From CAZIVE01 sp964542435 (GTDB taxonomy: Bacteria; Bacteroidota; Bacteroidia; Bacteroidales; Tannerellaceae), in NCBI GenBank assembly GCA_964542435.1, contig CAZIVE010000077.1:1-12717 (forward strand): a stretch of 12,717 nucleotides of DNA, in the 5' to 3' direction. A program made the position numbers and the translations under genes. Under the pieces are notes generated by a model. The model was not told the origin of the DNA. It did no database searches and saw nothing but the letters and a program-made list of their open reading frames with translations. Positions 1 to 6,839 of the stretch are shown here, in pieces. Numbering within the stretch: the stretch's first letter is position 1; each line of letters begins with the position of its first letter.

Positions 1-8
1 AAGATGTA

Positions 9-782
9 TCAATCCATTCCATACAGTAATCGTTCAGGCTGAAGACCTGCTTTGGTAAGAAGACCGGCGATGGTTCCGAAAAGCAGCGGATGACGTTCGT
101 GATCAGCAAGTGCTATGGCAGCAATGCAATCGAGCGGGACCGTGACTTTGGCTGTGGTTATGAGCGAATGATCGGAAGCTGTATAGTCCACTTCATCTGG
201 TGCGCGAAGGACGGAAAGACGCCATTCGTCATCCGACGCATGAGTCGGCTCGCACGATTTCAACCAGGCATCGGAAAGCAATGTGAAAAGCTGGGACGAT
301 GCGGAGAATCCGACATGGTCATTCTCGAAGAAGAACTTCCCATATTCCTTGTCCAAAGAGGCGACGAAAGAATCTATCGTCTCGTCACGATCGTATTTGC
401 AATGTACCAGTGCCAGATTCTCCTCCAGACAATGTCCGACGAGGCGTTCATAATCGACCGCCAGAACCATAGGTTGATCTTTCGGCACATTCTGCAGCTG
501 ATGGCCAAAGAACGGCACGAAATAATAACTCATTTCGGGACCTATGAGCCAACGACTGTTTTGACGGAAGAAGGGGAAATCTCGTTTGCTCTTCGCCGGA
601 TCAATTCCCTTCTGCGATTCATAACGCTGGATCGCTTCGCGGAACAGCTGCAGTCCATACGGTTCTTCATTTTCCGGCGTACGGTGCATCAAACTCTCCG
701 CGACGAACGTAAACATTCCTTCGTCCGAAGACTTGAGGCCTTCCACGAAGGATTCAATGGATATATAATGGTAGAAAATCAT
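9..782 (-). CDS. Hypothetical protein with DUF2971-like features, third gene of the toxin-antitoxin operon
   Basis: This is a 257-aa soluble protein with no signal peptide or membrane segment. The N-terminus (IFYHYISIESF) resembles the Y-x-Y-x-S/T start of DUF2971 proteins. A middle stretch around residues 105-130 (LAVDYERLV, then HCKYDRDE) and a late DEWRL near residue 187 also fit the loose pattern of that family. I have no catalytic assignment, and the family's biochemical role is unknown to me. It starts 25 bases after the reconstructed stop of the frameshifted toxin gene and reads in the same direction, so it is probably cotranscribed with the antitoxin and toxin. DUF2971 genes often sit in accessory or defence neighbourhoods, but that is context only. 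Base composition is close to the rha genes and less AT-rich than the antitoxin and toxin. The long open frame on the opposite strand (90-857) has no recognisable protein features and is a shadow. Confidence 0.6.
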   Translation of the reverse strand: MIFYHYISIESFVEGLKSSDEGMFTFVAESLMHRTPENEEPYGLQLFREAIQRYESQKGIDPAKSKRDFPFFRQNSRWLIGPEMSYYFVPFFGHQLQNVPKDQPMVLAVDYERLVGHCLEENLALVHCKYDRDETIDSFVASLDKEYGKFFFENDHVGFSASSQLFTLLSDAWLKSCEPTHASDDEWRLSVLRAPDEVDYTASDHSLITTAKVTVPLDCIAAIALADHERHPLLFGTIAGLLTKAGLQPERLLYGMD

Positions 783-807
783 AGTCGATCTATTTCAATT
801 TCATTGG

Positions 808-1153
808 CTACAGAACGCCATTACGTTTTAATAATTCACGAAGTTCCTTATCCGTAATGGTTTCTCGTTCTGATTTGTCATATATTATGAGGAGTTTTAT
901 GTCTGCATCAGTTGAAGAAATAATCACACTGAAAGTAATCACTCTTGCTCCACCGCTTTTTCCCTTCCCCTTTGCAGCAAATTGCCATTCTTACTTTACG
1001 TAGTCCATTCCCCAAATCTGTTCCAAGATATGGATTATCTCTTAATTCATTTACCAAGATTTGAAGGTCTTGAGTTAAAGACTTGTATTTCTTAGCTAGT
1101 CTTTTAAATTCTCTATCGAATGAGGGAAACGTCCCGATCCTAATGCATCTCAT
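808..1153 (-). pseudogene. RelE/ParE-family toxin gene, broken by a one-base frameshift
   Basis: The frame opening at 1153 reads through a typical RelE/ParE-type toxin N-terminus (FDREFKRLAKKYKSL, then LGNGLRKVRMAI) and hits a stop at 908 after 81 aa. From KGEGK onward it turns into nonsense. Dropping one A from the run of five A on the coding strand (T957-T961 on the plus strand) restores GKSGGARVI, followed by IIYDKSERETITDKEL and a stop at 808. The result is a normal 114-aa protein. The C-terminal half, which carries the strongly conserved YDKSE region, is therefore out of frame and the product is probably inactive. The start overlaps the end of the antitoxin gene by 14 bases, as is usual in type II toxin-antitoxin operons. 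A sequencing error in the homopolymer is the main alternative. Recovering the frame needs a +1 shift, so a classical -1 slippery site is not the explanation. Confidence 0.85.
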
Positions 1154-1412
1154 TGAGCAAATCCTCCACAGGACGAGTTTTTAGTTTGCCCTCCTTGAAC
1201 AATTTCAATTCTTTGCAAGCCTGTTCCACGCTTTTCATTATCTCCGCTTTGGTTTGTGTCTGATACTCGACAGCCTCTTCACACAACTGGGAAGGCTCTT
1301 CGTCTTTGCATAGCGAGACATGTGTCCAGCCCATTTTGAGAGCCAATTTCTCAAAAAACTCCACGTCGCTTTTCGGCAATTGAAAGGTTACTTGCTGCAT
1401 TGTTGTTTCCAT
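1140..1412 (-). CDS. Antitoxin of a type II toxin-antitoxin module (Bacteroidales type)
   Basis: This is a 90-aa protein directly upstream of, and overlapping by 14 bases, the RelE/ParE-type toxin gene. Residues 6-30 (QVTFQLPKSDVEFFEKLALK) have the short beta-strand plus helix pattern of a ribbon-helix-helix-like DNA-binding end. Residues 45-75 form a charged helical region that could hold the toxin, and the end (RPVEDLLNEMH) is a typical antitoxin tail. The gene is intact, while its toxin partner is frameshifted. A start at 1412 is supported by a TAGGAG ribosome-binding sequence about 10 bases upstream; an in-frame ATG at 1400 is an alternative. It would be expected to bind the toxin and repress its own promoter. 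The family assignment rests on position and general pattern, since I recognise the pairing more firmly than the exact family. Confidence 0.7.
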   Translation of the reverse strand: METTMQQVTFQLPKSDVEFFEKLALKMGWTHVSLCKDEEPSQLCEEAVEYQTQTKAEIMKSVEQACKELKLFKEGKLKTRPVEDLLNEMH

Positions 1413-1435
1413 ATCGTTATGCTCCTATTGTATAA

Positions 1436-1475
1436 TTTCACTTTATCTTCACTAAGCGTAGCAAAGATAATGAAA
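1436..1475. promoter_or_regulatory. Inverted repeat, candidate operator of the toxin-antitoxin operon
   Basis: TTTCA-ct-TTATCTT at 1436-1449 is mirrored by AAGATAA-TGAAA at 1464-1475, so the arms match over 12 positions with a two-base insert on the left. The repeat covers the -7 box of the antitoxin promoter (1462-1469). This is where an autorepressing antitoxin would be expected to bind. The function is inferred from position. Confidence 0.4.
1462..1469 (-). promoter_or_regulatory. -7 box (TATCTTTG) of the antitoxin-toxin promoter
   Basis: Read on the minus strand this is TATCTTTG, a full match to the Bacteroidetes TAnnTTTG -7 element. It lies about 50 bases before the antitoxin start at 1412. 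No clear TTTG -33 element is seen at the standard 19-20 base spacing. Confidence 0.55.
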
Positions 1476-1502
1476 GTCGAGTGAATAAACGAGAAGTAGT
1501 CT

Positions 1503-2390
1503 TTAATGATTTCTTTCTCTGAAAACCGTCGGTGTAATGCCTTCGCGCTGACGGAAGAAGGTAGAGAACTGTCCTACGCTTTCGAACTGAAGCATATAGG
1601 CGATCTCGGAGACGTTCTTTTCGGAACCGGTGAGAAGTTCTTTCGCAGCGAGCAGACGTTGCTGGTTTTGATAATGCGCCGGTGACGAACCGGTATATTC
1701 CTTAAACTTGCTTCGGAACGACGAATAACTAAGTCCCAAATGATTCGCAATCATTTCGGGAGTATATTGCTGTCCGGAATGAGGCTTCATCAGCGTTTGC
1801 GCCTCTTTGATCTTATTGACCATTTCGGAATCGGCGAACTGATGGTTGCGCTCCTTATAATATACGGATCCGAGAATATGAAGCACGATGCTCGAGATCA
1901 TCTCCTGGAATCCGGCCTTCTCTTCCGTGGAGTAGTTGAGGATTTCGTCATAGAGACTGATAATAGTAGAACTGATACCGATGTGATGAAGAGGCTCTTC
2001 GCGTGTGAAGAAACGATTCTGAACACGTCGATCAATATGCGGACCGCGAAAACCGACCCAATATTCGTCCCAGCCGGTTTCTTTCGAAGGATAATAACTA
2101 TGCCATTCGCCCGGGAAGAGCAGAATCATCGTGCCTTCACCGATCTTTTGCTGCTTGCACGACTGAGAAGAGAAAAATCCTGAGCCGCGCGTGATATAGA
2201 CGAGCTGGTACTCATTCAGGATACGTCCTTTCTGCGGTTCGAACTCATAATTGTCCGGATGACGAGAAAGCGGATAACGACTGCCCGGTTTCACGAACTG
2301 AAAACCTACGGTTGTAACCACAATTCCCCAGTCCTCGTCACGATTGGATATGGTCAAATAGCTCAAACGGTCATTACTGTGCTTATCCAT
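1503..2390 (-). CDS. rhaR: AraC-family L-rhamnose regulator RhaR
   Basis: This 295-aa regulator has an N-terminal cupin-like sugar-binding domain (about residues 25-150, with ILNEYQLVYITRGSGFF and FPGEWHSYYP). The C-terminal AraC-type DNA-binding domain spans about residues 209-295. Its first helix-turn-helix is around IANHLGLSYSSFRSKFKEYTG, and its second runs through VSEIAYMLQFESVGQFSTFFRQ with the family ending GITPTVFR. It is divergent from rhaK, with 173 bases between the starts. That is the arrangement known in Bacteroides thetaiotaomicron, where RhaR is a positive regulator of the rhamnose genes. The likely inducer is L-rhamnose or L-rhamnulose, inferred from that family knowledge. The start at 2390 gives the complete cupin domain. 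A minus-strand -7 box lies 36 bases upstream, and no strong ribosome-binding site is seen. Confidence 0.9.
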   Translation of the reverse strand: MDKHSNDRLSYLTISNRDEDWGIVVTTVGFQFVKPGSRYPLSRHPDNYEFEPQKGRILNEYQLVYITRGSGFFSSQSCKQQKIGEGTMILLFPGEWHSYYPSKETGWDEYWVGFRGPHIDRRVQNRFFTREEPLHHIGISSTIISLYDEILNYSTEEKAGFQEMISSIVLHILGSVYYKERNHQFADSEMVNKIKEAQTLMKPHSGQQYTPEMIANHLGLSYSSFRSKFKEYTGSSPAHYQNQQRLLAAKELLTGSEKNVSEIAYMLQFESVGQFSTFFRQREGITPTVFRERNH

Positions 2391-2396
2391 GTCAGA

Positions 2397-2423
2397 TTTG
2401 AAAGGTTTCTAATCACTTTCAAA
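2397..2423. promoter_or_regulatory. Inverted repeat TTTGAAAG/CTTTCAAA in the rhaR-rhaK gap, candidate RhaR site
   Basis: Two perfect 8-base arms (2397-2404 and 2416-2423) are separated by 11 bases. The centre lies about 38 bases upstream of the rhaK -7 box, and the repeat sits between the rhaR -7 box and the rhaR start. It is well placed to activate rhaK and repress rhaR at once. Binding by RhaR is inferred; AraC-type proteins more often use direct repeats. Confidence 0.4.
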
Positions 2424-2425
2424 AG

Positions 2426-2433
2426 CAAATGTA
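2426..2433 (-). promoter_or_regulatory. -7 box (TACATTTG) for rhaR
   Basis: Read on the minus strand this is TACATTTG, a full TAnnTTTG match 36 bases before the rhaR start. It lies back to back with the rhaK -7 box, 14 bases away, so each promoter's -33 region overlaps the other promoter. Confidence 0.5.
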
Positions 2434-2447
2434 GTAATAAAACCCAC

Positions 2448-2455
2448 TATCTTTG
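2448..2455 (+). promoter_or_regulatory. -7 box (TATCTTTG) for rhaKIP
   Basis: TATCTTTG matches the Bacteroidetes -7 consensus and is identical to the boxes of rhaD and of the toxin-antitoxin operon. No TTTG element is present at the -33 position, as expected for an activator-dependent promoter. It leaves a leader of about 100 bases before rhaK, which contains a weak GGAGAA/TTCTCC stem (2487-2513). Confidence 0.6.
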
Positions 2456-2563
2456 CCATCAAACGAAGAAAATAAGCTGTGCTTACGGAGAATCCAAACA
2501 AGCATCGTTCTCCACTCGGCTTGCATGATCTTCGTCATCAATTAATGATTACTGCATAATATC

Positions 2564-3988
2564 ATGAACGAACATCATTTTTTAGCATTCGATTTAGGTG
2601 CGACAAGCGGACGCTCAATTCTGGCGACACTATCATCCGAAAGTTTTGAGATGGAGGAAATCACCCGTTTTCCCAACGCCATCTATCCGCTCAACGGGAA
2701 GTTCTACTGGAATATCTTCAGTCTGTTCCAGGAACTGAAACGCGGACTGACCGAATGTGCCAAACGGAAAGTCAAGATTGATTCCATCGGAATAGACACG
2801 TGGGGCGTGGATTTCGGATTCGTTACTCCCGACGGAAGTCTGCTGGGTTTGCCGCGCGCCTACCGCGATCCTTATACAGAAGGTGCTCCCGAAGCATTCT
2901 TCCGCACGATTCCTCAGAAAGAGGTTTACGAACGCACCGGTATCCAAGTCATGCCGTTCAATACGCTGTTCCAACTGTCACGCGCTGGCCAAGGCGATTA
3001 TCGCCCGCAACAGATTGCCGACAAGATGCTGTTCATGCCGGATCTGCTCTCCTACATGCTCACCGGGAACATGGTTTGCGAATATACCATCGCTTCGACC
3101 TCGCAGATGATCAATCCTTACGATAAGAAATTCGAAGAGAAGCTGATCGCAGCCGTCGGGCTCAACGCTTCGAAGATTCCGCAGCTGGTCAATCCGGGCA
3201 CGAAGGTCGGAATGCTTTCGGACGAGATATGCGAAGAGACCGGCATGGAAAAGATTCCGGTCATAGCCGTTGCAGGTCATGACACAGCCTCAGCCGTTGC
3301 AGCCGTTCCCGCGCAGGACAAGAACTTCGCCTATCTGAGCAGCGGAACATGGAGCTTGCTCGGCATCGAAACGGAAAAGCCTATCATCAACGATGCTTCC
3401 GAAGCGAACAACTTCACCAACGAAGGCGGCATCGAAGGAACGATACGTTTCCTGAAGAACATTACTGGAATGTGGCTGCTGGAGCAGAGCCGCAAAGTCT
3501 GGAAGAAAGAGGGAAAAGATTATTCCTACGCACAGATCGACGCCATGACGCAAGCTGCAAGCGGCTTCCAATCGCTGGTCAATCCCGACGATCCGCGTTT
3601 CGCCAATCCTGTAAACATGGTCGAGGCCATCGCATCGTACTGCAAAGAGACGCACCAGGCTGTTCCTTCGAACGATGCCGAATACATCCACTGCATCTTC
3701 TGCAGCCTTGCCAACCGCTATAAGGAAGTGGTCAAGATACTTCGTACGATGGCTCCATTCCCGATTGAGAAACTCCACGTCATCGGCGGTGGCGCCAAGA
3801 ATGCACTGCTCAACCAGATGACAGCCGACGCTTTGGAGATTCCCGTCATTGCCGGTCCGTCGGAAGCTACGGCTATCGGTAACTGTATGATCCAGGCCAA
3901 AGCCAACGGACTCGTCACCGATCGCTGGGATATGCGGCGGCGCATTGCTCAGGTTGTGGAAACGACCACCTATCTTCCCAAGAAATAA
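2564..3988 (+). CDS. rhaK: Rhamnulokinase
   Basis: RhaK (RhaB in enteric bacteria) phosphorylates L-rhamnulose with ATP to L-rhamnulose 1-phosphate in the cytoplasm. It is 474 aa, the usual size for an FGGY-family kinase. The N-terminal phosphate-binding loop is FDLGATSGRS (residues 9-18), followed by GIDTWGVDFGFV and YRDPYT. The GHDTASAV motif holds Asp240, the likely catalytic base. LSSGTWSLLGIE and the family signature IGGGAKNALLNQ (around residues 407-418) complete the ATP-binding half. It is the first gene of the rhaK-rhaI-rhaP operon and starts about 100 bases after its -7 box. The start is the first ATG before the nucleotide-binding loop; no Shine-Dalgarno is apparent. All expected motifs are intact. 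Confidence 0.95.
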   Translation: MNEHHFLAFDLGATSGRSILATLSSESFEMEEITRFPNAIYPLNGKFYWNIFSLFQELKRGLTECAKRKVKIDSIGIDTWGVDFGFVTPDGSLLGLPRAYRDPYTEGAPEAFFRTIPQKEVYERTGIQVMPFNTLFQLSRAGQGDYRPQQIADKMLFMPDLLSYMLTGNMVCEYTIASTSQMINPYDKKFEEKLIAAVGLNASKIPQLVNPGTKVGMLSDEICEETGMEKIPVIAVAGHDTASAVAAVPAQDKNFAYLSSGTWSLLGIETEKPIINDASEANNFTNEGGIEGTIRFLKNITGMWLLEQSRKVWKKEGKDYSYAQIDAMTQAASGFQSLVNPDDPRFANPVNMVEAIASYCKETHQAVPSNDAEYIHCIFCSLANRYKEVVKILRTMAPFPIEKLHVIGGGAKNALLNQMTADALEIPVIAGPSEATAIGNCMIQAKANGLVTDRWDMRRRIAQVVETTTYLPKK

Positions 3989-4026
3989 TCATAAAACGAC
4001 AATAAATCATTAAAAGGAAAAATATC

Positions 4027-5283
4027 ATGATTAAAGAAAGTTCAGTAAAGAAAGAGTTTGAAGCAGCAGCCGAGCGCTATGCTTCCATTGGAGTTGACGC
4101 AAACAAAGCATTGGAAAAGCTGCAGAAGATTTCCATCTCGCTGCATTGCTGGCAGACAGACGACGTGGCAGGTTTCGAAAAACAGGCAGGCTCTCTGACA
4201 GGCGGAATCCAAGTAACAGGCAATTATCCCGGACGTGCTCGCAACATCGACGAGGTTCGTGCCGACATCATCGAAGCCAAATCTCTCATTCCCGGCACAC
4301 ATCGTCTCAATCTCCACGAGATCTACGGCGACTTCAAAGGCAAGATCGTCGATCGTAACGAAGTGACTCCCGACTATTTCAAGAGCTGGATGGAATGGGG
4401 AAAAGAGAACAATATGAAGCTCGACTTCAACAGCACCTCCTTCTCTCATCCGAAGAGCGGCAACCTTACCTTGGCCAATCCCGACAAAGAGATCCGCGAC
4501 TTCTGGATCGAACATACCAAACGCTGCCGCTGGATCAGCGAGGAACTGGGCAAATATCAGAACGATCCTTGTATCATGAATCTCTGGATTCACGACGGCA
4601 GCAAGGAGGTTCCGGCCAACCGCATGTATTACCGCAGTATTCTGAAGGATTCTCTCGATGAGATCTTCGCTACGAAATATGCACACATGAAGGATTGCAT
4701 CGAAGCCAAACTCTTCGGCATCGGACTGGAAAGCTACACCGTCGGATCGTACGACTTCTATCTCGGCTACGGCGCCAAGAACAATCAGATGGTAACGCTC
4801 GACACCGGCCATTTCCACCTGACGGAAAGCATCGCCGACAAGGTTTCCTGCCTGCTGCTCTTCACACCTGAAATCATGCTTCACGTAAGCCGTCCGATTC
4901 GTTGGGACAGCGATCACGTTGTCATCCTCAACGACGATCTTACCGACTTGGCTCGTGAGCTTGTCCGCTGCAAAGCTTTGGACCGCGTTCACATCGGTTT
5001 GGACTATTTCGATGCCACCATCAACCGCATCGGCGCCTATGTCATCGGAACACGCGCCACACAGAAAGCGCTGCTGATGGCACTGCTCGAACCGTCGGAG
5101 ACTTTGCAGAAATACGAAGCCGAGAACAAACTGTTCCAGCGCCTTGCCCTTCAGGAAGAGCTGAAGAGCATGCCTTGGAATGCTGTTTGGGATATGTTCT
5201 GCCTGAAGAACGATGTGCCTGTCGGCGAGAACTACATCAAGGAAATCGAGAAATACGAAGCCGACGTCACTTCGAAAAGATAA
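4027..5283 (+). CDS. rhaI: L-rhamnose isomerase
   Basis: RhaI (RhaA in enteric bacteria) interconverts L-rhamnose and L-rhamnulose, the first intracellular step of the pathway. It is 418 aa and should fold as a TIM barrel with a divalent metal site. Recognisable blocks are CWQTDDVAGFE near residue 40, GNYPGRARN, HRLNLHEIYGDF, FNSTSFSHPKS and WIHDGSKEVPANR. The metal and substrate region is GLESYTVGS (Glu235), LDTGHFH (Asp259, His262) and RWDSDHVV (around residues 294-299). Residue roles are assigned from family knowledge, not measured here. It follows rhaK by 38 bases with an AAAGGA ribosome-binding sequence before the ATG, and rhaP begins 3 bases after its stop, so the three genes form one operon. 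No disruption is seen. Confidence 0.95.
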   Translation: MIKESSVKKEFEAAAERYASIGVDANKALEKLQKISISLHCWQTDDVAGFEKQAGSLTGGIQVTGNYPGRARNIDEVRADIIEAKSLIPGTHRLNLHEIYGDFKGKIVDRNEVTPDYFKSWMEWGKENNMKLDFNSTSFSHPKSGNLTLANPDKEIRDFWIEHTKRCRWISEELGKYQNDPCIMNLWIHDGSKEVPANRMYYRSILKDSLDEIFATKYAHMKDCIEAKLFGIGLESYTVGSYDFYLGYGAKNNQMVTLDTGHFHLTESIADKVSCLLLFTPEIMLHVSRPIRWDSDHVVILNDDLTDLARELVRCKALDRVHIGLDYFDATINRIGAYVIGTRATQKALLMALLEPSETLQKYEAENKLFQRLALQEELKSMPWNAVWDMFCLKNDVPVGENYIKEIEKYEADVTSKR

Positions 5284-5286
5284 AAC

Positions 5287-6354
5287 ATGAACACACTGAT
5301 AGGATTAATCATCATCGCCATCGGCAGTTTCGGACAAAGCAGTTCGTATGTGCCGATCAACAAGGTGAAAAACTGGAGCTGGGAAAGTTTCTGGCTGGTG
5401 CAGGGCATCTTTGCATGGCTCGTCTTTCCGTATCTCGGAGCGCTGCTGGGCGTTCCCGACGGCGGCAGCCTCACGCAGCTGTGGAGCTCAAACTCCCTGA
5501 ATGCCGACTCCAGTAATCTGGCCCACATGGGCGCCTTCGGTTCGGTTCTCTTTGGAATCCTTTGGGGAATCGGCGGATTGACCTTCGGACTGAGCATGCG
5601 TTACTTGGGCGTAGCACTCGGACAGAGCATCGCGCTCGGTACCTGTGCCGGCTTCGGTACGCTGATTCCGGCTCTGCTTGCCGGTAAAGACCTGCTTCAC
5701 GGACAAGGCCTGATGCTGCTCATCGGCGTCTGCATCACGCTCGCCGGCATTGCCATCATCGGCTATGCAGGAAGCCTTCGCTCGAAGAACATGACGGAAG
5801 AGGAGAAAAAGGCAGCCATCAAAGACTTCGCTCTGACGAAAGGTCTGCTCGTCGCACTGCTTGCCGGTGTGATGAGTGCCTGCTTCGCTCTCGGATTGGA
5901 TGCCGGCAGCGGGATCAAACAGGCTGCTATCGATGCGGGCGTGAAACCGCTCTTCGCCGGTCTGCCGGTCACACTGCTCGTCACGCTCGGCGGCTTCATC
6001 ACCAACGCAGCCTATTGCATCCAGCAGAATATCCACAACCACACTGGCAAAGACTATTTCTCCGTCAGCGGGAATATTCTGACGAACAACATTCTGTTCT
6101 GCGCTTTGGCAGGTGTGCTGTGGTATTCACAGTTCTTCGGATTGGAAATGGGAAAGAGTTTCCTCACAGACAGTCCGATTCTGCTCGCCTTCTCATGGAG
6201 CATTCTGATGGCATTGAATGTCACGTTCAGCAATGTCTGGGGAATCATCCTGAAAGAATGGAAAGGCGCCAGCAAGCTCACCGTTGGCGTGCTGCTGCTC
6301 GGTTTGGTCGTATTGGTATCGTCCATAGTCGTTGTTGCCATCGCACAACAATGA
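5287..6354 (+). CDS. rhaP: L-rhamnose/proton symporter (RhaT family)
   Basis: This 355-aa inner-membrane protein is made almost wholly of hydrophobic segments, consistent with about ten membrane spans. It is close in size to the 344-aa RhaT of E. coli. The N-terminus (IIIAIGSFGQSSSYVPINKVKNWSWES) fits the RhaT pattern, in which a small-residue helix is followed by a conserved proline and a W-S-W-E segment. Later spans are rich in Gly and Ala, as in drug/metabolite-type carriers. It would import L-rhamnose with a proton. Translation is probably coupled to rhaI, since only 3 bases separate the rhaI stop from the ATG. A stable stem-loop lies 49 bases after the stop, followed by a periodic repeat array and not by another gene. 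As I recall, the Bacteroides name for this gene is rhaP. Confidence 0.93.
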   Translation: MNTLIGLIIIAIGSFGQSSSYVPINKVKNWSWESFWLVQGIFAWLVFPYLGALLGVPDGGSLTQLWSSNSLNADSSNLAHMGAFGSVLFGILWGIGGLTFGLSMRYLGVALGQSIALGTCAGFGTLIPALLAGKDLLHGQGLMLLIGVCITLAGIAIIGYAGSLRSKNMTEEEKKAAIKDFALTKGLLVALLAGVMSACFALGLDAGSGIKQAAIDAGVKPLFAGLPVTLLVTLGGFITNAAYCIQQNIHNHTGKDYFSVSGNILTNNILFCALAGVLWYSQFFGLEMGKSFLTDSPILLAFSWSILMALNVTFSNVWGIILKEWKGASKLTVGVLLLGLVVLVSSIVVVAIAQQ

Positions 6355-6402
6355 TCTTCTCGACAGGTCGTTCGAAAGGAAATGAGAATGGAAAGGGTAC
6401 AT

Positions 6403-6432
6403 CAGGCGGTTTTCCTTCGGGGAAATCGCCTG
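6403..6432 (+). terminator. 13-bp stem-loop with UUCG tetraloop after rhaP
   Basis: Two 13-base arms pair fully, counting two G-U wobbles, around a TTCG loop closed by C-G, one of the most stable RNA tetraloops. It begins 49 bases after the rhaP stop. There is no T-run directly after the stem, so it is either an atypical terminator or a 3'-end stabilising hairpin. It is also the first member of the TTTCC...GGAAA series that follows. Confidence 0.5.
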
Positions 6433-6441
6433 AATGATCCC

Positions 6442-6711
6442 GAATCCGATTTTCCTCCACGGGAAAGGAGCTAAAAGGTTCAAAAATCGATTTCCGTAGA
6501 AGAAAAGTCATTTTTAATGCTCTGAAAATCGTTTTCCCTGCACGAAAAGTCATTTTTGAAGCTCTGGAAATCGTTTCCCCTGCATGGAAAGTCATTTTTA
6601 ATGCTCTGGAAATCGTTTTTCCTGCGCGGAAAGTCATTTTTGAAGCTCTGAAACCATTTCCCTGGAAGGAAATGTACGTTATTTAAAAAAGAGCGTTTCC
6701 CCCGCGGGAAA
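6442..6711. repeat. Periodic array of TTTCC/GGAAA mini-hairpins; core of four 42-bp tandem repeats
   Basis: Most of the rhaP-rhaD gap is this array. Four 42-base units, each opening with AAATCG, start at 6484, 6526, 6568 and 6610. The better-matched pair (second and fourth) differ at 4 of 42 positions. Each unit carries a small palindrome, TTTC(C)...(G)GAAA, followed by GTCATTTTT and GCTCTG. Diverged copies of the palindrome continue on both sides, at 6451-6466, 6657-6672 and 6696-6711 (a 6-base stem). Together with the 6403-6432 hairpin, their centres fall about every 39-43 bases over some 300 bp. Because 42 is a multiple of 3, the array throws up false open frames with 14-residue repeats. 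I see no gene in it. The function is unknown; a protein-binding array or an RNA hairpin series are both possible. Confidence 0.85.
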
Positions 6712-6793
6712 TAATACTTCGGAACCGACACTCTCTTCTTTCACCGTCTTTCGCACGAACCTTGATGTGTAAACAGCAATTTTTCTTTCAGAC

Positions 6794-6809
6794 GCAGGTT
6801 ATTTCCTGC
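6794..6809. promoter_or_regulatory. Inverted repeat GCAGG/CCTGC upstream of rhaD, candidate regulator site
   Basis: Two 5-base arms flank a 6-base spacer, with the centre about 38 bases before the rhaD -7 box. This is the same distance as the rhaR-rhaK inverted repeat from its -7 box. Both contain AGGTT at a nearly equal distance from the -7 box. A shared RhaR site is an inference. Confidence 0.3.
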
Positions 6810-6839
6810 AGCGACTGAATAAGAATCTTTAAATAATCG

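Noticed and set aside
90..857. Long plus-strand open frame (255 codons) opposite the DUF2971-like gene
   Set aside because: It has no recognisable domain and lies antisense to a frame with sensible protein features. It also runs across the stop of the reconstructed toxin.
900..1000. Programmed -1 frameshift in the toxin gene
   Set aside because: The frame needed after the A-run requires a +1 shift, and the A-run is short, so neither a standard -1 slippery site nor efficient transcriptional slippage is supported.
2487..2513. Riboswitch or attenuator in the rhaK leader
   Set aside because: There is only a 6-bp stem with a 15-base loop and no T-run or alternative pairing, which is too weak to call.
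4042..4992. 316-codon minus-strand frame inside rhaI
   Set aside because: It is a shadow of the clearly recognisable L-rhamnose isomerase, and its own sequence matches no family I recognise.
6442..6711. CRISPR array
   Set aside because: The units are contiguous 42-bp tandem copies with no unique spacers of constant length, and there are no cas genes nearby.
6278..6731. Minus-strand open frames with 14-residue repeats in the rhaP-rhaD gap
   Set aside because: The repeat unit is 42 bases, a multiple of three, so several frames stay open by arithmetic alone. The products are low-complexity, differ by frame, and run into the rhaP gene.
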